A stretch of DNA of 64,000 nucleotides. Origin: CAZPNX01 sp964588285 (GTDB lineage: Bacteria; Edwardsbacteria; AC1; EtOH8). Every line of letters begins with the position of its first letter. Within the stretch, counting starts at the first letter, position 1. The position numbers and the translations under genes were made by a program. This document shows, in pieces, positions 42,476 through 51,462 of this stretch. Where the stretch lies: contig CAZPNX010000009.1 in NCBI GenBank assembly GCA_964588285.1, positions 28,199 through 92,198 of the forward strand. Reading direction: 5' to 3'. The notes below the pieces were generated by a model that saw only the letters and a program-made list of their open reading frames with translations, was not told the DNA's origin and did no database searches.

Positions 42476-43714
42476 ATGCGTCAAACAAAATGGAGCCTGC
42501 TCGGCAGGGCGGCCTTTGTCCTCTGGTTTTCATCGGTCTTGGGGTGGGAGGCCCGGGCCGTTTTCCGGTTTGTCACCACCAGCGATTCGCATGTCTCGGC
42601 TGAGAAGAACCCCAACGACGTCTTCGGCTATGTGGTCAGCCGCATCGACGGCCTAAGCCCCAGGCCGGATTTCTGGATCTTAGGCGGCGACGCCTACGAC
42701 GACGCTTCGGACTCGGCCGATGCCATGGTTCAGTGGCAGACCTGGAAGTACATCGCCGACCCTTTATCGGACATCCCCGTCTATCCTGCCATCGGCAACC
42801 ATGACGCCAATATCTACTATCATGATTGGGACGGGATCGGTCCCTTTAGGGCCAGCTGGCCCGACCTGCCACAGAACGGGCCGGCCGGATACAAGGGCAC
42901 GGTTTATGCTTTAAGGCACCAAAACGCCTTATTCTGCGTGGTCAATACCAACCTCTATTATCCGGCCACCTATTCGGCCAGGTTCAAGGTCGACCAGGCC
43001 CAGCGCGACTGGCTGGCCTCAGTCTTGGACACCACCACTGCCCTCCACCGTTTCGTCATCGGCCATGTCGAGGCCTGGCCCCCCAGCAACGGAAGCAGCA
43101 ATTCCTCGCTGCAATGGAACGTTTTCGACCGCGACGCCTTCTGGCAGGTCATGGCCGACGGCGGCGTCCAAGCCTATATTTGCGGACACATACACCTGTG
43201 GAATAAGGATTACTTCGCGGCCTCGGGCTACGGCAATCCTCCGGCCGACACCTCGGTGCGCCAGGTGATATGCGGCGGGGCCGGCGGCGGCCTGGTCTCC
43301 GGCTACGGAGGCAATTTCCACCATTTCGTGGTCTGGGATATTGACGGCCCCTCGGTGTCGGCCCGGGTGATCGACTCCTACGGAAACGTCCGCGACAGCC
43401 TCAGATACTCGGTCCCCGCCGGCGTCACCCAGCCGCCCGGCCTGCCTTTAACCCGCCCCAGCCCGATAAAAAACATCCGCCTCCAATCCGGAGATCTGCG
43501 ATGGAATGGTTTTCCTGGAGCATGCCTGGTCGAGGTCTTCGACCTTTCGGGACGGCGGATATGGCAAGGAAAGGGGGAGGGAGGCCGGGCCTTTTGGGGG
43601 ATGCGCCGTGACGGCGGCGGGGCGGTCTCTTCCGGTATCTACCTGGTGCGTGTGCGTCCTATAGAAAACATGTCGGGCCTTAAGGCCTTCGGTCGGATAT
43701 GGGTTGTCCGTTAA
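42476..43714 (+). CDS. Secreted metallophosphoesterase with short FlgD-like C-terminus
   Basis: 412 residues with a signal peptide (LGRAAFVLWFSSVLGWEARA). Calcineurin-type metal ligands appear in order: TTSDSHVS, LGGDAYDDA, AIGNHDAN, VIGHVEAW and CGHIHLWN. The C-terminal ~70 residues form a small FlgD-like domain (VEVFDLSGRRIWQG, MRRDGGGAVSSGIYLVRV, RIWVVR). It is probably a surface or extracellular phosphodiesterase or phosphatase. Substrate is not predictable. Confidence 0.88.
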   Translation: MRQTKWSLLGRAAFVLWFSSVLGWEARAVFRFVTTSDSHVSAEKNPNDVFGYVVSRIDGLSPRPDFWILGGDAYDDASDSADAMVQWQTWKYIADPLSDIPVYPAIGNHDANIYYHDWDGIGPFRASWPDLPQNGPAGYKGTVYALRHQNALFCVVNTNLYYPATYSARFKVDQAQRDWLASVLDTTTALHRFVIGHVEAWPPSNGSSNSSLQWNVFDRDAFWQVMADGGVQAYICGHIHLWNKDYFAASGYGNPPADTSVRQVICGGAGGGLVSGYGGNFHHFVVWDIDGPSVSARVIDSYGNVRDSLRYSVPAGVTQPPGLPLTRPSPIKNIRLQSGDLRWNGFPGACLVEVFDLSGRRIWQGKGEGGRAFWGMRRDGGGAVSSGIYLVRVRPIENMSGLKAFGRIWVVR

Positions 43715-43772
43715 AAGCGCCGCGTCCCAACCCTAGCCCCCAGGACGATGGTTTTGGATGCCCTTAACCATC

Positions 43773-44315
43773 CTATTGGTATGTTATCTGGTAGCGACGT
43801 TCCTGGAAGTCGACGGTTACTTTGACGTTTTTACCGCCGATCAACTCGGCCACCCTTTCCATCCAGCCGGCGATGGAATGAAAGTGGGCGGCGGTGCTTT
43901 CCATTCCTTTGACCACGGCCACGATTCGGCCCCGGGGCTCCTCGGAAACCTCGATGGTGCTGGGCTGGTAATAGGAGGCCCACAGTTCCGGCCCCTTGGC
44001 CACCAGCAGGGAGGGTGACTGGAGCTTGAATATCAGCCGGTGAATGAATGTCAGTCCGTAATCGGCCGCCTCCCGCCCCACCTGGCGGCAGTAGTTGACG
44101 TCGCCTCCGGCGAAAAGGTCGGCTATGGTTTGATAAAGCTCGGCGATGACGGAGTGGGGATACCAGCTCATCTGGATGATCCGCCCCTCCAAAATCCTCC
44201 GGTTTTCCGGGGACAGTTTCTCCAGCAAACGTTCCCAGCCCTGCCCGTCCCACTGGGCTTTGACGTACACCGCCACCGGCAGGATGGCCGTGCCCTTGAC
44301 CGTTTGCTCCGGCAT
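43773..44315 (-). CDS. Sixth, dispersed member of the parAB-locus paralog family
   Basis: 180 residues, homologous to the five tandem proteins at 50.9-53.8 kb: VKGTAI at the start, WYP near 57, GREAADYGL near 85, YYQPSTIEV near 120, and IAGWMER and GGKNVKV at the end. It is the most divergent copy and lacks the PT..C motif. Predicted transcription starts at the A of ATG 44315, so the mRNA may be leaderless; a GTG at 44333 is the alternative start. A DUF2378/TIGR02265 relation is possible but not certain. It converges on the metallophosphoesterase gene. Confidence 0.72.
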   Translation of the reverse strand: MPEQTVKGTAILPVAVYVKAQWDGQGWERLLEKLSPENRRILEGRIIQMSWYPHSVIAELYQTIADLFAGGDVNYCRQVGREAADYGLTFIHRLIFKLQSPSLLVAKGPELWASYYQPSTIEVSEEPRGRIVAVVKGMESTAAHFHSIAGWMERVAELIGGKNVKVTVDFQERRYQITYQ

Positions 44316-44321
44316 ATTCAA

Positions 44322-44350
44322 ATAATATTTCACTCCACCCTATTTGTCAA
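44322..44350 (-). promoter_or_regulatory. Promoter of the dispersed paralog (leaderless prediction)
   Basis: On the minus strand TTGACA (44345-44350), 17 bp, TATTAT (44322-44327). The expected start, 7 nt on, coincides with the ATG at 44315. Confidence 0.7.
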
Positions 44351-44361
44351 CTCGCCATCGG

Positions 44362-44390
44362 TTGACAAACGTCTTTCGATGGGCTATTAT
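44362..44390 (+). promoter_or_regulatory. Promoter of the polyferredoxin gene
   Basis: TTGACA (44362-44367), 17 bp, TATTAT (44385-44390). Its -35 and that of the divergent promoter form a perfect inverted repeat, TTTGTCAAC-N9-GTTGACAAA. Confidence 0.75.
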
Positions 44391-44432
44391 TCCAAGGCTT
44401 CGGAAAATGCTTAATGCTCCAAATACACCGCA

Positions 44433-45263
44433 ATGATTAGCCGCCTCGCCATCCGCGCCAAGCGCACCTACATTCAGATAGCCGCCGCCATCGTCACCAA
44501 TTCCTACTTTCTGGCGCCGGTTCTCAAGCATGTTCCCTGCCCCAGCCTCAACTGCTATGCCTGCCCCTTGGCCGTCTTCGCCTGCCCGGTGGGGACACTG
44601 CAGCATTTTATAATCATAGGTCTGTTCCCCTTCTTCCTGCTGGGCCTGATTTCGATCGTTGGGCTGGTGCTGGGACGATGGGCCTGCGGATATCTATGCC
44701 CCTTTGGGTTGATCCAGGACCTGCTGGCTAAAATCCGCAAGGCCAAAGCCTCCCTCCCTGGATGGCTCTCCTATGGCCGCTATGTTTCCCTTGTAGCGCT
44801 GGCTATCGCCCTGCCAGCTTTTCTGGGCGAACCTTGGTTCTGCAAGCTCTGCCCGGCCGGAACTTTGGAGGCCGGCCTGCCAATAGTCGGCCAGGCTTTC
44901 ATCAAAGCCAAACTGCTGGGTCAGTATTCGCAGTTCTGGGGAATGGTGGGCTGGCTTTTCGCCGTTAAGCTGGCGTTGCTGGCCGGTTTTTTTGCCGCCT
45001 CGATATTCTTCAAGCGGCCTTTCTGCCAGACAGCCTGCCCCCTGGGCGCCGTCTTCGGCCTTTTCAATAGAATCTCGCTGCTGCAACTGACCTTCGATAG
45101 ATCCTGCCGGTCCAAAGCCGACTGCCGAAAGATCTGTCCGGTGGACATCGACATCCGCCAGGACCCCTCGTCGCCGGACTGCATTCGCTGCCTGCAGTGC
45201 ACTAAGTGCCCCGGAGTCTCGCATTATTTCGCCGCCGGAAAGCATGAACCGCCAAAACAGTGA
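44433..45263 (+). CDS. Membrane polyferredoxin (NapH/NosR/YccM-like 4Fe-4S protein)
   Basis: 276 residues with about five membrane helices. It has the twin family motifs CGYLCPFGLIQDL and CQTACPLGAVFGL, extra cysteine pairs (CPSLNCYACPLAVFACPVG, CKLCPAG) and a C-terminal ferredoxin-like segment (CRSKADCRKICP, CIRCLQCTKC). Proteins of this type move electrons through the membrane to periplasmic acceptors. It could feed the thioredoxin-fold lipoprotein of the redox island, but it is 4 kb away, so that is a guess. The 3' end overlaps the NUDIX gene by 20 bp. Confidence 0.9.
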   Translation: MISRLAIRAKRTYIQIAAAIVTNSYFLAPVLKHVPCPSLNCYACPLAVFACPVGTLQHFIIIGLFPFFLLGLISIVGLVLGRWACGYLCPFGLIQDLLAKIRKAKASLPGWLSYGRYVSLVALAIALPAFLGEPWFCKLCPAGTLEAGLPIVGQAFIKAKLLGQYSQFWGMVGWLFAVKLALLAGFFAASIFFKRPFCQTACPLGAVFGLFNRISLLQLTFDRSCRSKADCRKICPVDIDIRQDPSSPDCIRCLQCTKCPGVSHYFAAGKHEPPKQ

Positions 45264-45687
45264 TATCGAGATAATCGCCCGGGCGGTGATCGTCCGAGGG
45301 GGAAAAATCCTGCTGGCCCGCAGAAAGGGCGCCGCCAATACCTTCCTCCCCGGCGGCCACGTGGAATGGGGCGAGCCGGCCAGAACGGCGCTGCGTCGCG
45401 AACTTTGGGAAGAGCTGGGCGTTAAGCTTGAGATAGGCTTGTTCCTGGGTGCGGTGGAACACGCTTTCGGAAGAGGAAAAGAACGCACCCATGAGGTGAA
45501 TCTAATCTTCCGGCTCGATGCCCGCAAGCTCGGAGACAAAGTCTCCTCCCGCGAATCCAAGCTGGATTTTTTCTGGCATCGGTTCCGGGACCTGAAAGCG
45601 GTCAACCTCCAGCCCCGCCCCTTGCAGAGCCTCCTGCCGGCAATGGTCAAAAACAAACGGCCGGTGTGGGCCAGCTCCATGGAGTAA
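45244..45687 (+). CDS. NUDIX hydrolase
   Basis: 147 residues with the Nudix box GX5EX7REUXEEXGU visible as GGHVEWGEPARTALRRELWEELGV. It hydrolyses a nucleoside diphosphate linked to some group; the substrate cannot be told from the sequence. It overlaps the polyferredoxin gene by 20 bp and is followed by a hairpin terminator. Confidence 0.92.
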   Translation: MNRQNSDIEIIARAVIVRGGKILLARRKGAANTFLPGGHVEWGEPARTALRRELWEELGVKLEIGLFLGAVEHAFGRGKERTHEVNLIFRLDARKLGDKVSSRESKLDFFWHRFRDLKAVNLQPRPLQSLLPAMVKNKRPVWASSME

Positions 45688-45709
45688 GGGGCTTCCGCCA
45701 GGAAGCCCC
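45688..45709 (+). terminator. Hairpin terminator after the NUDIX gene
   Basis: GGGGCTTCC (45688-45696), GCCA loop, GGAAGCCCC (45701-45709), then TTGC. The T-run is poor. It lies between converging genes and may serve both. Confidence 0.6.
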
Positions 45710-45731
45710 TTGCAGCCGTCTGCGGGTCGGG

Positions 45732-46796
45732 CTACCGCCTTCGGGACTTTTTCTGCCACTCCCTCTCTTTGGCCTTAAATTCCGGATTTTTTGAGATCCG
45801 ATAGGCCTGCTTCTCGATCTCCACTGCCTTACGATAATTGCCCAGACGGGCGTGGCATTCGGCCCAGGTGTCGAGGATGTTGGCGTCATCCGGCGCCAGG
45901 AGAACCGCCCGCTCCGCCATCCTCAGCGCGTCTTCCAGACGGTAATCGTTGACGGCGAACTCCCAGGCTACTGCATTCAAGAGGTTCGGATCGTCCCCGT
46001 CTTTCTCGGCGATCTCCATGGCCCGTGCCAGCGCCAGCTCGGCCTTGGCTGGCTTTCCCTCCCTCCGGGCCGACAGTCCGATCCTGACATAGGCCCCTGC
46101 ACCGAAGGTCTTTTCGTGCAGTGAAAGCAGCCTGTCCAACTCGGAGATGGGGTCGGGATGATCGTCCACCCGCAGGTCGACCATCCGGTCGTTGAACCCC
46201 GAGTACCCGCCGCCCCGGCTGACCACCAGCAGCGCGGCCGACTGCATGCCCCGCCTGTCGCCCCCGAATCTCTGTCCGCCAGCCAGGGCCGAAATCAGCC
46301 TATGGGCCAGCGGCCCGGTTGCGCTCTCGAAGGCCTGGGCCATGCCGATGACCACGCTGTCCCCGGCCAGGATGTTGCCCTGAACGCAGTAATTGTCTCC
46401 GCATTTCCCTCCCGCCCAGGCCTGGCAGAGTTTTCCGGTGAAGCTGGCCGCCCGGCCGAAGCGATCGACCATTCCCACCTGGCGATACTGGATATTGCTG
46501 TCGGCCGAAAGTACCAAGCCGAGAACCGAATCCGCCGGTAACCCTTGGGCTAAAAGTTCCAGCGCCTGGGTTCCGAAATTGGGGTTGCCCCAGGCCTGGG
46601 AGGCCACCGCCCCCACCCCGGCCCGGGCACAGGGCACCACCGCCCCCACCGCCAAAAATTTCGACTGCACCGCCACCCCCCACTCCTCGGCCGCCGGATC
46701 ATAGGCGACAATCGAAAAGGTGGCGATGGTTTTTCCCCCTCCCGCGGCCGCTGTTGACATCGCCAGCAGGGCTATGGCCAAAAGGAATGGCTTCAT
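45732..46796 (-). CDS. Exported DUF1028 protein with C-terminal TPR-like repeats
   Basis: 354 residues. The ATG at 46796 starts a signal peptide (MKPFLLAIALLAMSTAAAGG); the open frame runs 54 codons upstream without coding character. DUF1028 follows, an Ntn-hydrolase-like fold: ATFSIVAYDPAAEEWGVAVQS, ARAGVGAVASQAWGNPNFG, VQGNILAGDSVV. Two or three TPR-like helical pairs (about 245-345) follow (ARAMEIAEKDGDDPNLLN, AERAVLLAPDDANILDTWAE). The start overlaps the stop of the upstream gene (ATGA). Confidence 0.85.
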   Translation of the reverse strand: MKPFLLAIALLAMSTAAAGGGKTIATFSIVAYDPAAEEWGVAVQSKFLAVGAVVPCARAGVGAVASQAWGNPNFGTQALELLAQGLPADSVLGLVLSADSNIQYRQVGMVDRFGRAASFTGKLCQAWAGGKCGDNYCVQGNILAGDSVVIGMAQAFESATGPLAHRLISALAGGQRFGGDRRGMQSAALLVVSRGGGYSGFNDRMVDLRVDDHPDPISELDRLLSLHEKTFGAGAYVRIGLSARREGKPAKAELALARAMEIAEKDGDDPNLLNAVAWEFAVNDYRLEDALRMAERAVLLAPDDANILDTWAECHARLGNYRKAVEIEKQAYRISKNPEFKAKEREWQKKSRRR

Positions 46797-47134
46797 CCGC
46801 CTCCCGCTCCGCTCTGTTTCCGTTTTGTAAGCAGGGACCACACCCCCTGTGCTATCAGGATCGCCAATACTATATATATGTACCAAGGCAGGCGGCGCCC
46901 CCAGGCCATGATGTAGAGATAGGGAAGAACGGCGGCCGCCAGAAAGACCGTCGACCACAGGCTCATCTGGCCGGAATTTTTAAGGGCGGCAGCCCGGGCC
47001 AGCCGATAGATGGAATAGTAAAAAAAGGGGGCGCAGGCCGTCATCAGCCCCAGGAATATCCAGGGATTGACCGAGTGCCGGGCCTGGATCTCGGCCGCCC
47101 ATCTCTGAAGCCAGGCTGTCAGGCTGGCCGCCAT
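46793..47134 (-). CDS. Small hypothetical membrane protein
   Basis: 113 residues with three hydrophobic helices (about 25-45, 62-78 and 84-102). Not recognised. It is tightly placed: its stop overlaps the DUF1028 start, and the DUF192 gene ends 4 bp upstream, so the three form one operon. Confidence 0.65.
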   Translation of the reverse strand: MAASLTAWLQRWAAEIQARHSVNPWIFLGLMTACAPFFYYSIYRLARAAALKNSGQMSLWSTVFLAAAVLPYLYIMAWGRRLPWYIYIVLAILIAQGVWSLLTKRKQSGAGGG

Positions 47135-47138
47135 CTGC

Positions 47139-47630
47139 TCAGAAATTTATCTTGTCTCCGGGTTTTATGCCCCGCCTGGCGAACCAGCCCTGGTTGACCT
47201 CCAGGGCATATCGGGCCGGAGACTGGGACCGGTAGCGGGGCCCTTCGTCCAACGGCTTCATGGACTCGATATTGATGATGATGCCGCTGCTGGAGATGAA
47301 GGCGATATCCAGAGGCAGATAGGTGTTCTTCATCCAGAAATCCAGCATCTGCGACTCCTCGAAGATGAACAGCATTCCCTCGTCCTCGGGCAGTTTTTTC
47401 CGGAACATGAGTCCGATCTGCCTGGTATCCGGCCGGTCGGCCACCTCCACCCACAGGCCGGCGGTGTCCACATTTAACCGGACCTTATTGGGCCTGTTGC
47501 AGGAACTTTCATTGCCTCTGGTTCGCTGGCCGGTCTCTTTCGAGTATCGGCAGGAAAGGAAAGTTGCCAGAATCAATCCTGCCAGCAATAACGAGATGAA
47601 GCGTCTATTAAAAACGGACGATAAAATCAT
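47139..47630 (-). CDS. DUF192 lipoprotein
   Basis: 163 residues with a lipoprotein signal (LLLAGLILATFLSC, C27) and a complete DUF192 domain: EVADRPDTRQIGLMFRK, GMLFIFEESQMLDFWMKNTYLPLDIAFI, ALEVNQGWFARRGIKPGDKI. The family forms a small beta-barrel of unknown function at the cell surface or in the periplasm. It heads an operon with the membrane protein and DUF1028 genes. Confidence 0.88.
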   Translation of the reverse strand: MILSSVFNRRFISLLLAGLILATFLSCRYSKETGQRTRGNESSCNRPNKVRLNVDTAGLWVEVADRPDTRQIGLMFRKKLPEDEGMLFIFEESQMLDFWMKNTYLPLDIAFISSSGIIINIESMKPLDEGPRYRSQSPARYALEVNQGWFARRGIKPGDKINF

Positions 47631-47723
47631 TTCAATTTTTATCGAAAAGCCTGAGATTTGTGGAGCAAAATGAAGGGAAGCATGGCGAGAATTCTCAGTG
47701 CCTACCCACCGCCGTTGCTTCTA

Positions 47724-49472
47724 CTAGCGAACCAGTAATACGCGCGTTGTCCCGAACTGACCAGGGCCCTCTGTTTTGACTATATATACGCCGCTGGGCA
47801 TCCTTCTCCCTGAATGGTCGATGCCCGTCCATTGCAATTCATGGGCGCCTCGATCCAATCGGCCCAACCTTCTGCGCCAGACAAGCCTGCCCGAGGCCTC
47901 GTAGACCGACACCGTGACCGGACCAGAGCTAGAGAGGTTGAAACACAGGGTGGTGACATCCCGGAAGGGATTGGGCCAACAGAGGGGCAATGCTCCCTGG
48001 GACGGCTGCCTGACCGGCCAGCCAATCACGCCGAATGGATCATAATGAATGGCCGCCCAGACGTCGATCACTCCCCATCCATAGGAATTGCTGTCCGGAT
48101 TGGCGGCCCGGCTGGCGGTCATCATCAGGGCCTCCCTCACCTGCATGGGGGTCCAATCGGGATGGGCCTCCAGCACCAGGGCACAGGCCCCGGACACCAG
48201 CGGCGTGGCGCAGGAGGTGCCGGTGGCCCAGCCGTAGGAGGTGGTCGACGACCATTGGGCCCACCAGGTTGACGATCCTTGGGCGCAGACCTCCGGCTTT
48301 GGCCGTCCGTCGTAGGTCGGCCCGCGGGAGCTGTAGTCGGCGATAAAGCCCAGGGAATCGGTGGCTCCCACCGAGACGATGGAGTCGGCATCGGCCGGGG
48401 CGGCCAAGGTGCCGATCTCCGGGCCGTCGTTGGCCATGGCGTTGCACACTAAGATCCCCAGCGATGCGGCATGCCTGGCCGCCAAGGTGCTGATGGCTGT
48501 TTGTCCGTTCAGCTGCTGATAGGAATAATTGTACTGAGAGGAATCGAAATACCGGTACCCCAAAGAGCTGGAGACGATGTCGGCCCCGATGGAATCGGCC
48601 CGCTGCAGGGCGGCCGCCCAATGGTCCTCCTCGACAGGCATCTCCTGATTGTTGTCCTCGGTGTGGTAGACGGCCCAGCTGGCCCCGTAGGCCGGCCCGA
48701 CTAGTTGGCCCGGGACAAAGCCTCCGGCCAACGACCAGGTGCCGGTGCCGTGCCCGCTCCATTCCACAGTGTCATGGTTGGCAACAAAGTCCCATTCATC
48801 CACCAGCCGCCCTGATGATATGATGGCGTCGAAGGCTTGGTGGTTCTTGCGGAACCCGTTGTCGAACATGGCCACCAGAACACCGGCCCCGGAGTATCCG
48901 GAATCGTGGCAGGCCACTGCGTTTATCATCAGATTCTGCCGGTAGGAAGGTCCGTAATTGAGCCGGCTCTTTTCGAGCGGGGGACCAACCGACATGGAGG
49001 GTTCGGGCGGCGGCAGGTCGGAGCGGCGACGGCTTCTTAAAAGCTCGATCCGGTCCACAAACCTAAACCCGGCGCAAGCGGCGATCTGATCCTTGGTCAT
49101 TTCAAAGCTGGCGGCATTGAACCAGTTCAGGGTCTGTCGGTGCCGGGCGCCCAGATTGGATATCTCTTTCAAGTAATCCGAAGATACCGCCAGGTCCTGG
49201 TATGACACTTCGGCTTTTCCCATCTTGGCCCTTCTTTTCAGGGCTCGCGGGGTAAGCTGCCGGACCCTCTCCTCGAGCGCTTTATCCAAAGCCTCCTTTT
49301 CGTCATGACCCTTGTCAACAAAGTAGACCATTACCGCCATCCTCTCATCCGGGCCGGCCGAGCCGATTCTGGCCGACAGCGGACCTATGACCTTAGTCTG
49401 GGCCTGGCCGGCCGAACAGAGGAAGGTTGCCATGGCCCAACATAGGATCGCTATGGTCAATGATAGGCGCAT
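47724..49472 (-). CDS. Secreted subtilisin-like (S8) protease with FlgD-like C-terminus
   Basis: 582 residues with a signal peptide ending near GQAQ. An N-terminal prodomain is followed by the S8 catalytic domain: Asp in VLVAMFDNGF, His in WSGHGTGTWS, Asn in NAMANDGPE and Ser in GTSCATPLVSGA. An FlgD-like sorting domain follows (CWPNPFRDVTTL, VYEASGRLVW, WTGIDHSGRRMPSGVY, VLLVR). It is intact, unlike the frameshifted relative at 32 kb. Probably an extracellular protease that feeds the exported aminopeptidase with peptides. Confidence 0.9.
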   Translation of the reverse strand: MRLSLTIAILCWAMATFLCSAGQAQTKVIGPLSARIGSAGPDERMAVMVYFVDKGHDEKEALDKALEERVRQLTPRALKRRAKMGKAEVSYQDLAVSSDYLKEISNLGARHRQTLNWFNAASFEMTKDQIAACAGFRFVDRIELLRSRRRSDLPPPEPSMSVGPPLEKSRLNYGPSYRQNLMINAVACHDSGYSGAGVLVAMFDNGFRKNHQAFDAIISSGRLVDEWDFVANHDTVEWSGHGTGTWSLAGGFVPGQLVGPAYGASWAVYHTEDNNQEMPVEEDHWAAALQRADSIGADIVSSSLGYRYFDSSQYNYSYQQLNGQTAISTLAARHAASLGILVCNAMANDGPEIGTLAAPADADSIVSVGATDSLGFIADYSSRGPTYDGRPKPEVCAQGSSTWWAQWSSTTSYGWATGTSCATPLVSGACALVLEAHPDWTPMQVREALMMTASRAANPDSNSYGWGVIDVWAAIHYDPFGVIGWPVRQPSQGALPLCWPNPFRDVTTLCFNLSSSGPVTVSVYEASGRLVWRRRLGRLDRGAHELQWTGIDHSGRRMPSGVYIVKTEGPGQFGTTRVLLVR

Positions 49473-49486
49473 GCTCTGTTTTCCGT

Positions 49487-49969
49487 CTATCTCTTATAGC
49501 CGATCTTTCTTAAAAGCTCTTTCCTCCAGCTGACCCCAGCCTCATCCTCCACCCCTTTTGGGGGAAAGCCGTCAATCACCCCCAAAACGCCCCGTCCCTG
49601 TTCGGACTCGGCCACCACCACCTGGCAGGGGTTGGCCGTGGCGCAAAAGATACGGCAGACCTCGGGGCAGGCCTTGATGGCGTTCAGTACGTTGATGGGA
49701 TAGGCGTTGCCCAGCAGGATGACGAAGGTGTGGCCGGCTCCTATCGTCCGGGCATTGTCGACGGCCATTGTTTTCAAGGCCTCGTCCGTGCCCTCGGCCC
49801 TTATCAAACAGTCGCCCGAGGCCTCGCAGAAAGCCAGTCCGAATTTGATGCCCGGCACCGCGGAAACCAAGGCCTCGTAGAGGTCCTCAACCGTTTTGAT
49901 GAAATGCGTTTGGCCCAGAATGACGTTGGCCTCGGCGGGTTTTTGGATCGAAACCGGTTTTATCTCCAT
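49487..49969 (-). CDS. Adenosine-specific kinase (DUF355 family)
   Basis: 160 residues matching the small archaeal/bacterial adenosine-specific kinase family: KPAEANVILGQTHFIKTVEDLYEAL, GIKFGLAFCEASGDCLIR, IGAGHTFVILL, ATANPCQVVVAE and RGVLGVIDGFPPKGVE. The family was named from structural and biochemical work on an archaeal protein. It lies between parB and the subtilase, on the same strand. Confidence 0.85.
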   Translation of the reverse strand: MEIKPVSIQKPAEANVILGQTHFIKTVEDLYEALVSAVPGIKFGLAFCEASGDCLIRAEGTDEALKTMAVDNARTIGAGHTFVILLGNAYPINVLNAIKACPEVCRIFCATANPCQVVVAESEQGRGVLGVIDGFPPKGVEDEAGVSWRKELLRKIGYKR

Positions 49970-50005
49970 ATGACAGCTGTTTTGTAAAACTTTGTTTTCT
50001 GGGTA

Positions 50006-50884
50006 TCAGAATTTTATCCCCATCCTCTGCATGACCCTCTCCAGATCGTCCCATGAATAATATTCGATCTCCACCCGGCCCCGGTTTTTCCCCTGGGGCA
50101 TTATCCTGACCCTGGTTCCCAGCGCCCGCTGCATTTCGGACTGGATGTTGGCCAGATGTTGATCTAGGGCCTTGGGTGTTTTGGCCTGGGAGCGGCCGCG
50201 TCCCGAAGCCTGTCCGCCCCGAGCCAGCTCCTCAGCCTGTCGCACCGTCATCCCCTTTTTGATCATCATTCCGGCCAGCCAGACCTGGCGTTTTCGGTCA
50301 TCGGCCATCAGCACCGCCCGGGCGTGCCCGGCAGAAAGTTTTGCATCCTCCACCATGGCCTGGACCTCGGGAGGCAAGGAAAGGAGCCTGAGGGAATTGG
50401 CCACTGTGGATCGATCCTTTCCCACCTTTTGCGCCAACTGTTCCTGTGAGAGCGAAAATTCTTTGGCCAGCCTCTGATAGCCTCTGGCCTCCTCCAGCGG
50501 GTTGAGATCCTCCCTTTGGATATTCTCTATCAGGGCGATCTCCAGGGCCTCCTGGTCCGTAGCTTGGCGAACCATGGCCGGTATGGTGGAGAGCCCCAAT
50601 TTTTGACAGGCCCGAAGCCTTCTTTCCCCGGCTATCAATTCGTAACCACCCTGCTGGCTGCGCCTGACCACCACCGGTTCTATCACTCCTTTTTCCTTGA
50701 TGGAGTCGCAGAGCTCTTTCAGATTCTCCTCGCGGATGAACCGCCGGGGTTGGAACCGGTTGGGCTTGATCTCGGCAATTTTAAGATATCGCTCCGTGCC
50801 CTCGGGCCTGGCCGCAGCGGAAGGCTGCTTGGTCGGAATCAGGGCCGCCAGGCCCTTGCCCAGTCCTCGCTTGCTCTGTGTCAT
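50006..50884 (-). CDS. parB: Chromosome partitioning protein ParB
   Basis: 292 residues. The N-terminus carries the ParA-contact motif (KRGLGKGLAALIP). A ParB/Spo0J CTP-binding domain has GGYELIAGERRLRA and ENIQREDLNPLEEA, then a helix-turn-helix (SQEQLAQKVGKDRSTVANSLRLL) and a C-terminal dimer domain. It loads on parS sites near the origin. Unusually its parA partner is 4.7 kb upstream, separated by seven genes. I saw no copy of the standard parS sequence in the window, but did not search it exhaustively. Confidence 0.95.
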   Translation of the reverse strand: MTQSKRGLGKGLAALIPTKQPSAAARPEGTERYLKIAEIKPNRFQPRRFIREENLKELCDSIKEKGVIEPVVVRRSQQGGYELIAGERRLRACQKLGLSTIPAMVRQATDQEALEIALIENIQREDLNPLEEARGYQRLAKEFSLSQEQLAQKVGKDRSTVANSLRLLSLPPEVQAMVEDAKLSAGHARAVLMADDRKRQVWLAGMMIKKGMTVRQAEELARGGQASGRGRSQAKTPKALDQHLANIQSEMQRALGTRVRIMPQGKNRGRVEIEYYSWDDLERVMQRMGIKF

Positions 50885-50894
50885 GCCGCGATTG

Positions 50895-51458
50895 TCACTT
50901 CCATGTTAATTTTATCTCCGTATAAGGATCACCCTTGGCCAGTGATTTGGTGACGGCCGAGGCCACCTCCCTCTGCCCATGAGCCTCCAGGGCGCCGGCC
51001 GACCAGCCGGCTATCCGGTGGTCCACCATCAGATGCGGTTCCGGAAAATGGGTGATGCATATTTGGGCCCGGTTCTCGCCGATCTCGGGCACCGCCAGGG
51101 CGCTGGGCCGGTAGTAGGTGGGCATGACCGCCGTCGACCTCAGCAGGAACATCCTCACCGATGACAGTTTGAGGATGGAGCGCAGGAATCCCCGGAAGGT
51201 GTAATGGCCGCTGAAGTGCCCGATCTCCCAGGCGCCCTTGGGCTCGCCGCCGTAGAATTGCTCGCACATCGCCTGGGTGGGAGAGATGAAAGCCTCGCGG
51301 ATGGGATACCAGGCGTTGGGATCGATCGGCTGGTTGTGGATGGAACGCGATTCCGGCGATAGCGACGCCAGCCAGTCGCTGTAGCCGACCTGTCCGTATT
51401 TTTCCGTTATGAACGGATGAAAAATCAGTACCGCTACGCCCTTGACCTCCATGGCCAT
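50895..51458 (-). CDS. Tandem paralog 1 of unassigned ~186-residue family
   Basis: 187 residues (ATG 51458, or 51452, which has better spacing from AAGG). It shares the family frame: EVKGVAV start, WYP near 47, PTQAMC near 57, GAWEIG near 71, TYYRPS near 110, RIAGW near 145, and KSLAKGDPYTE near the end. Here GH.SG replaces the G..SA.YA pattern of the others. There is no membrane helix or signal. It ends 10 bp before parB. The fold may be DUF2378/TIGR02265-like, but this is unproven. Confidence 0.8.
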   Translation of the reverse strand: MAMEVKGVAVLIFHPFITEKYGQVGYSDWLASLSPESRSIHNQPIDPNAWYPIREAFISPTQAMCEQFYGGEPKGAWEIGHFSGHYTFRGFLRSILKLSSVRMFLLRSTAVMPTYYRPSALAVPEIGENRAQICITHFPEPHLMVDHRIAGWSAGALEAHGQREVASAVTKSLAKGDPYTEIKLTWK

Positions 51459-51462
51459 GCCT

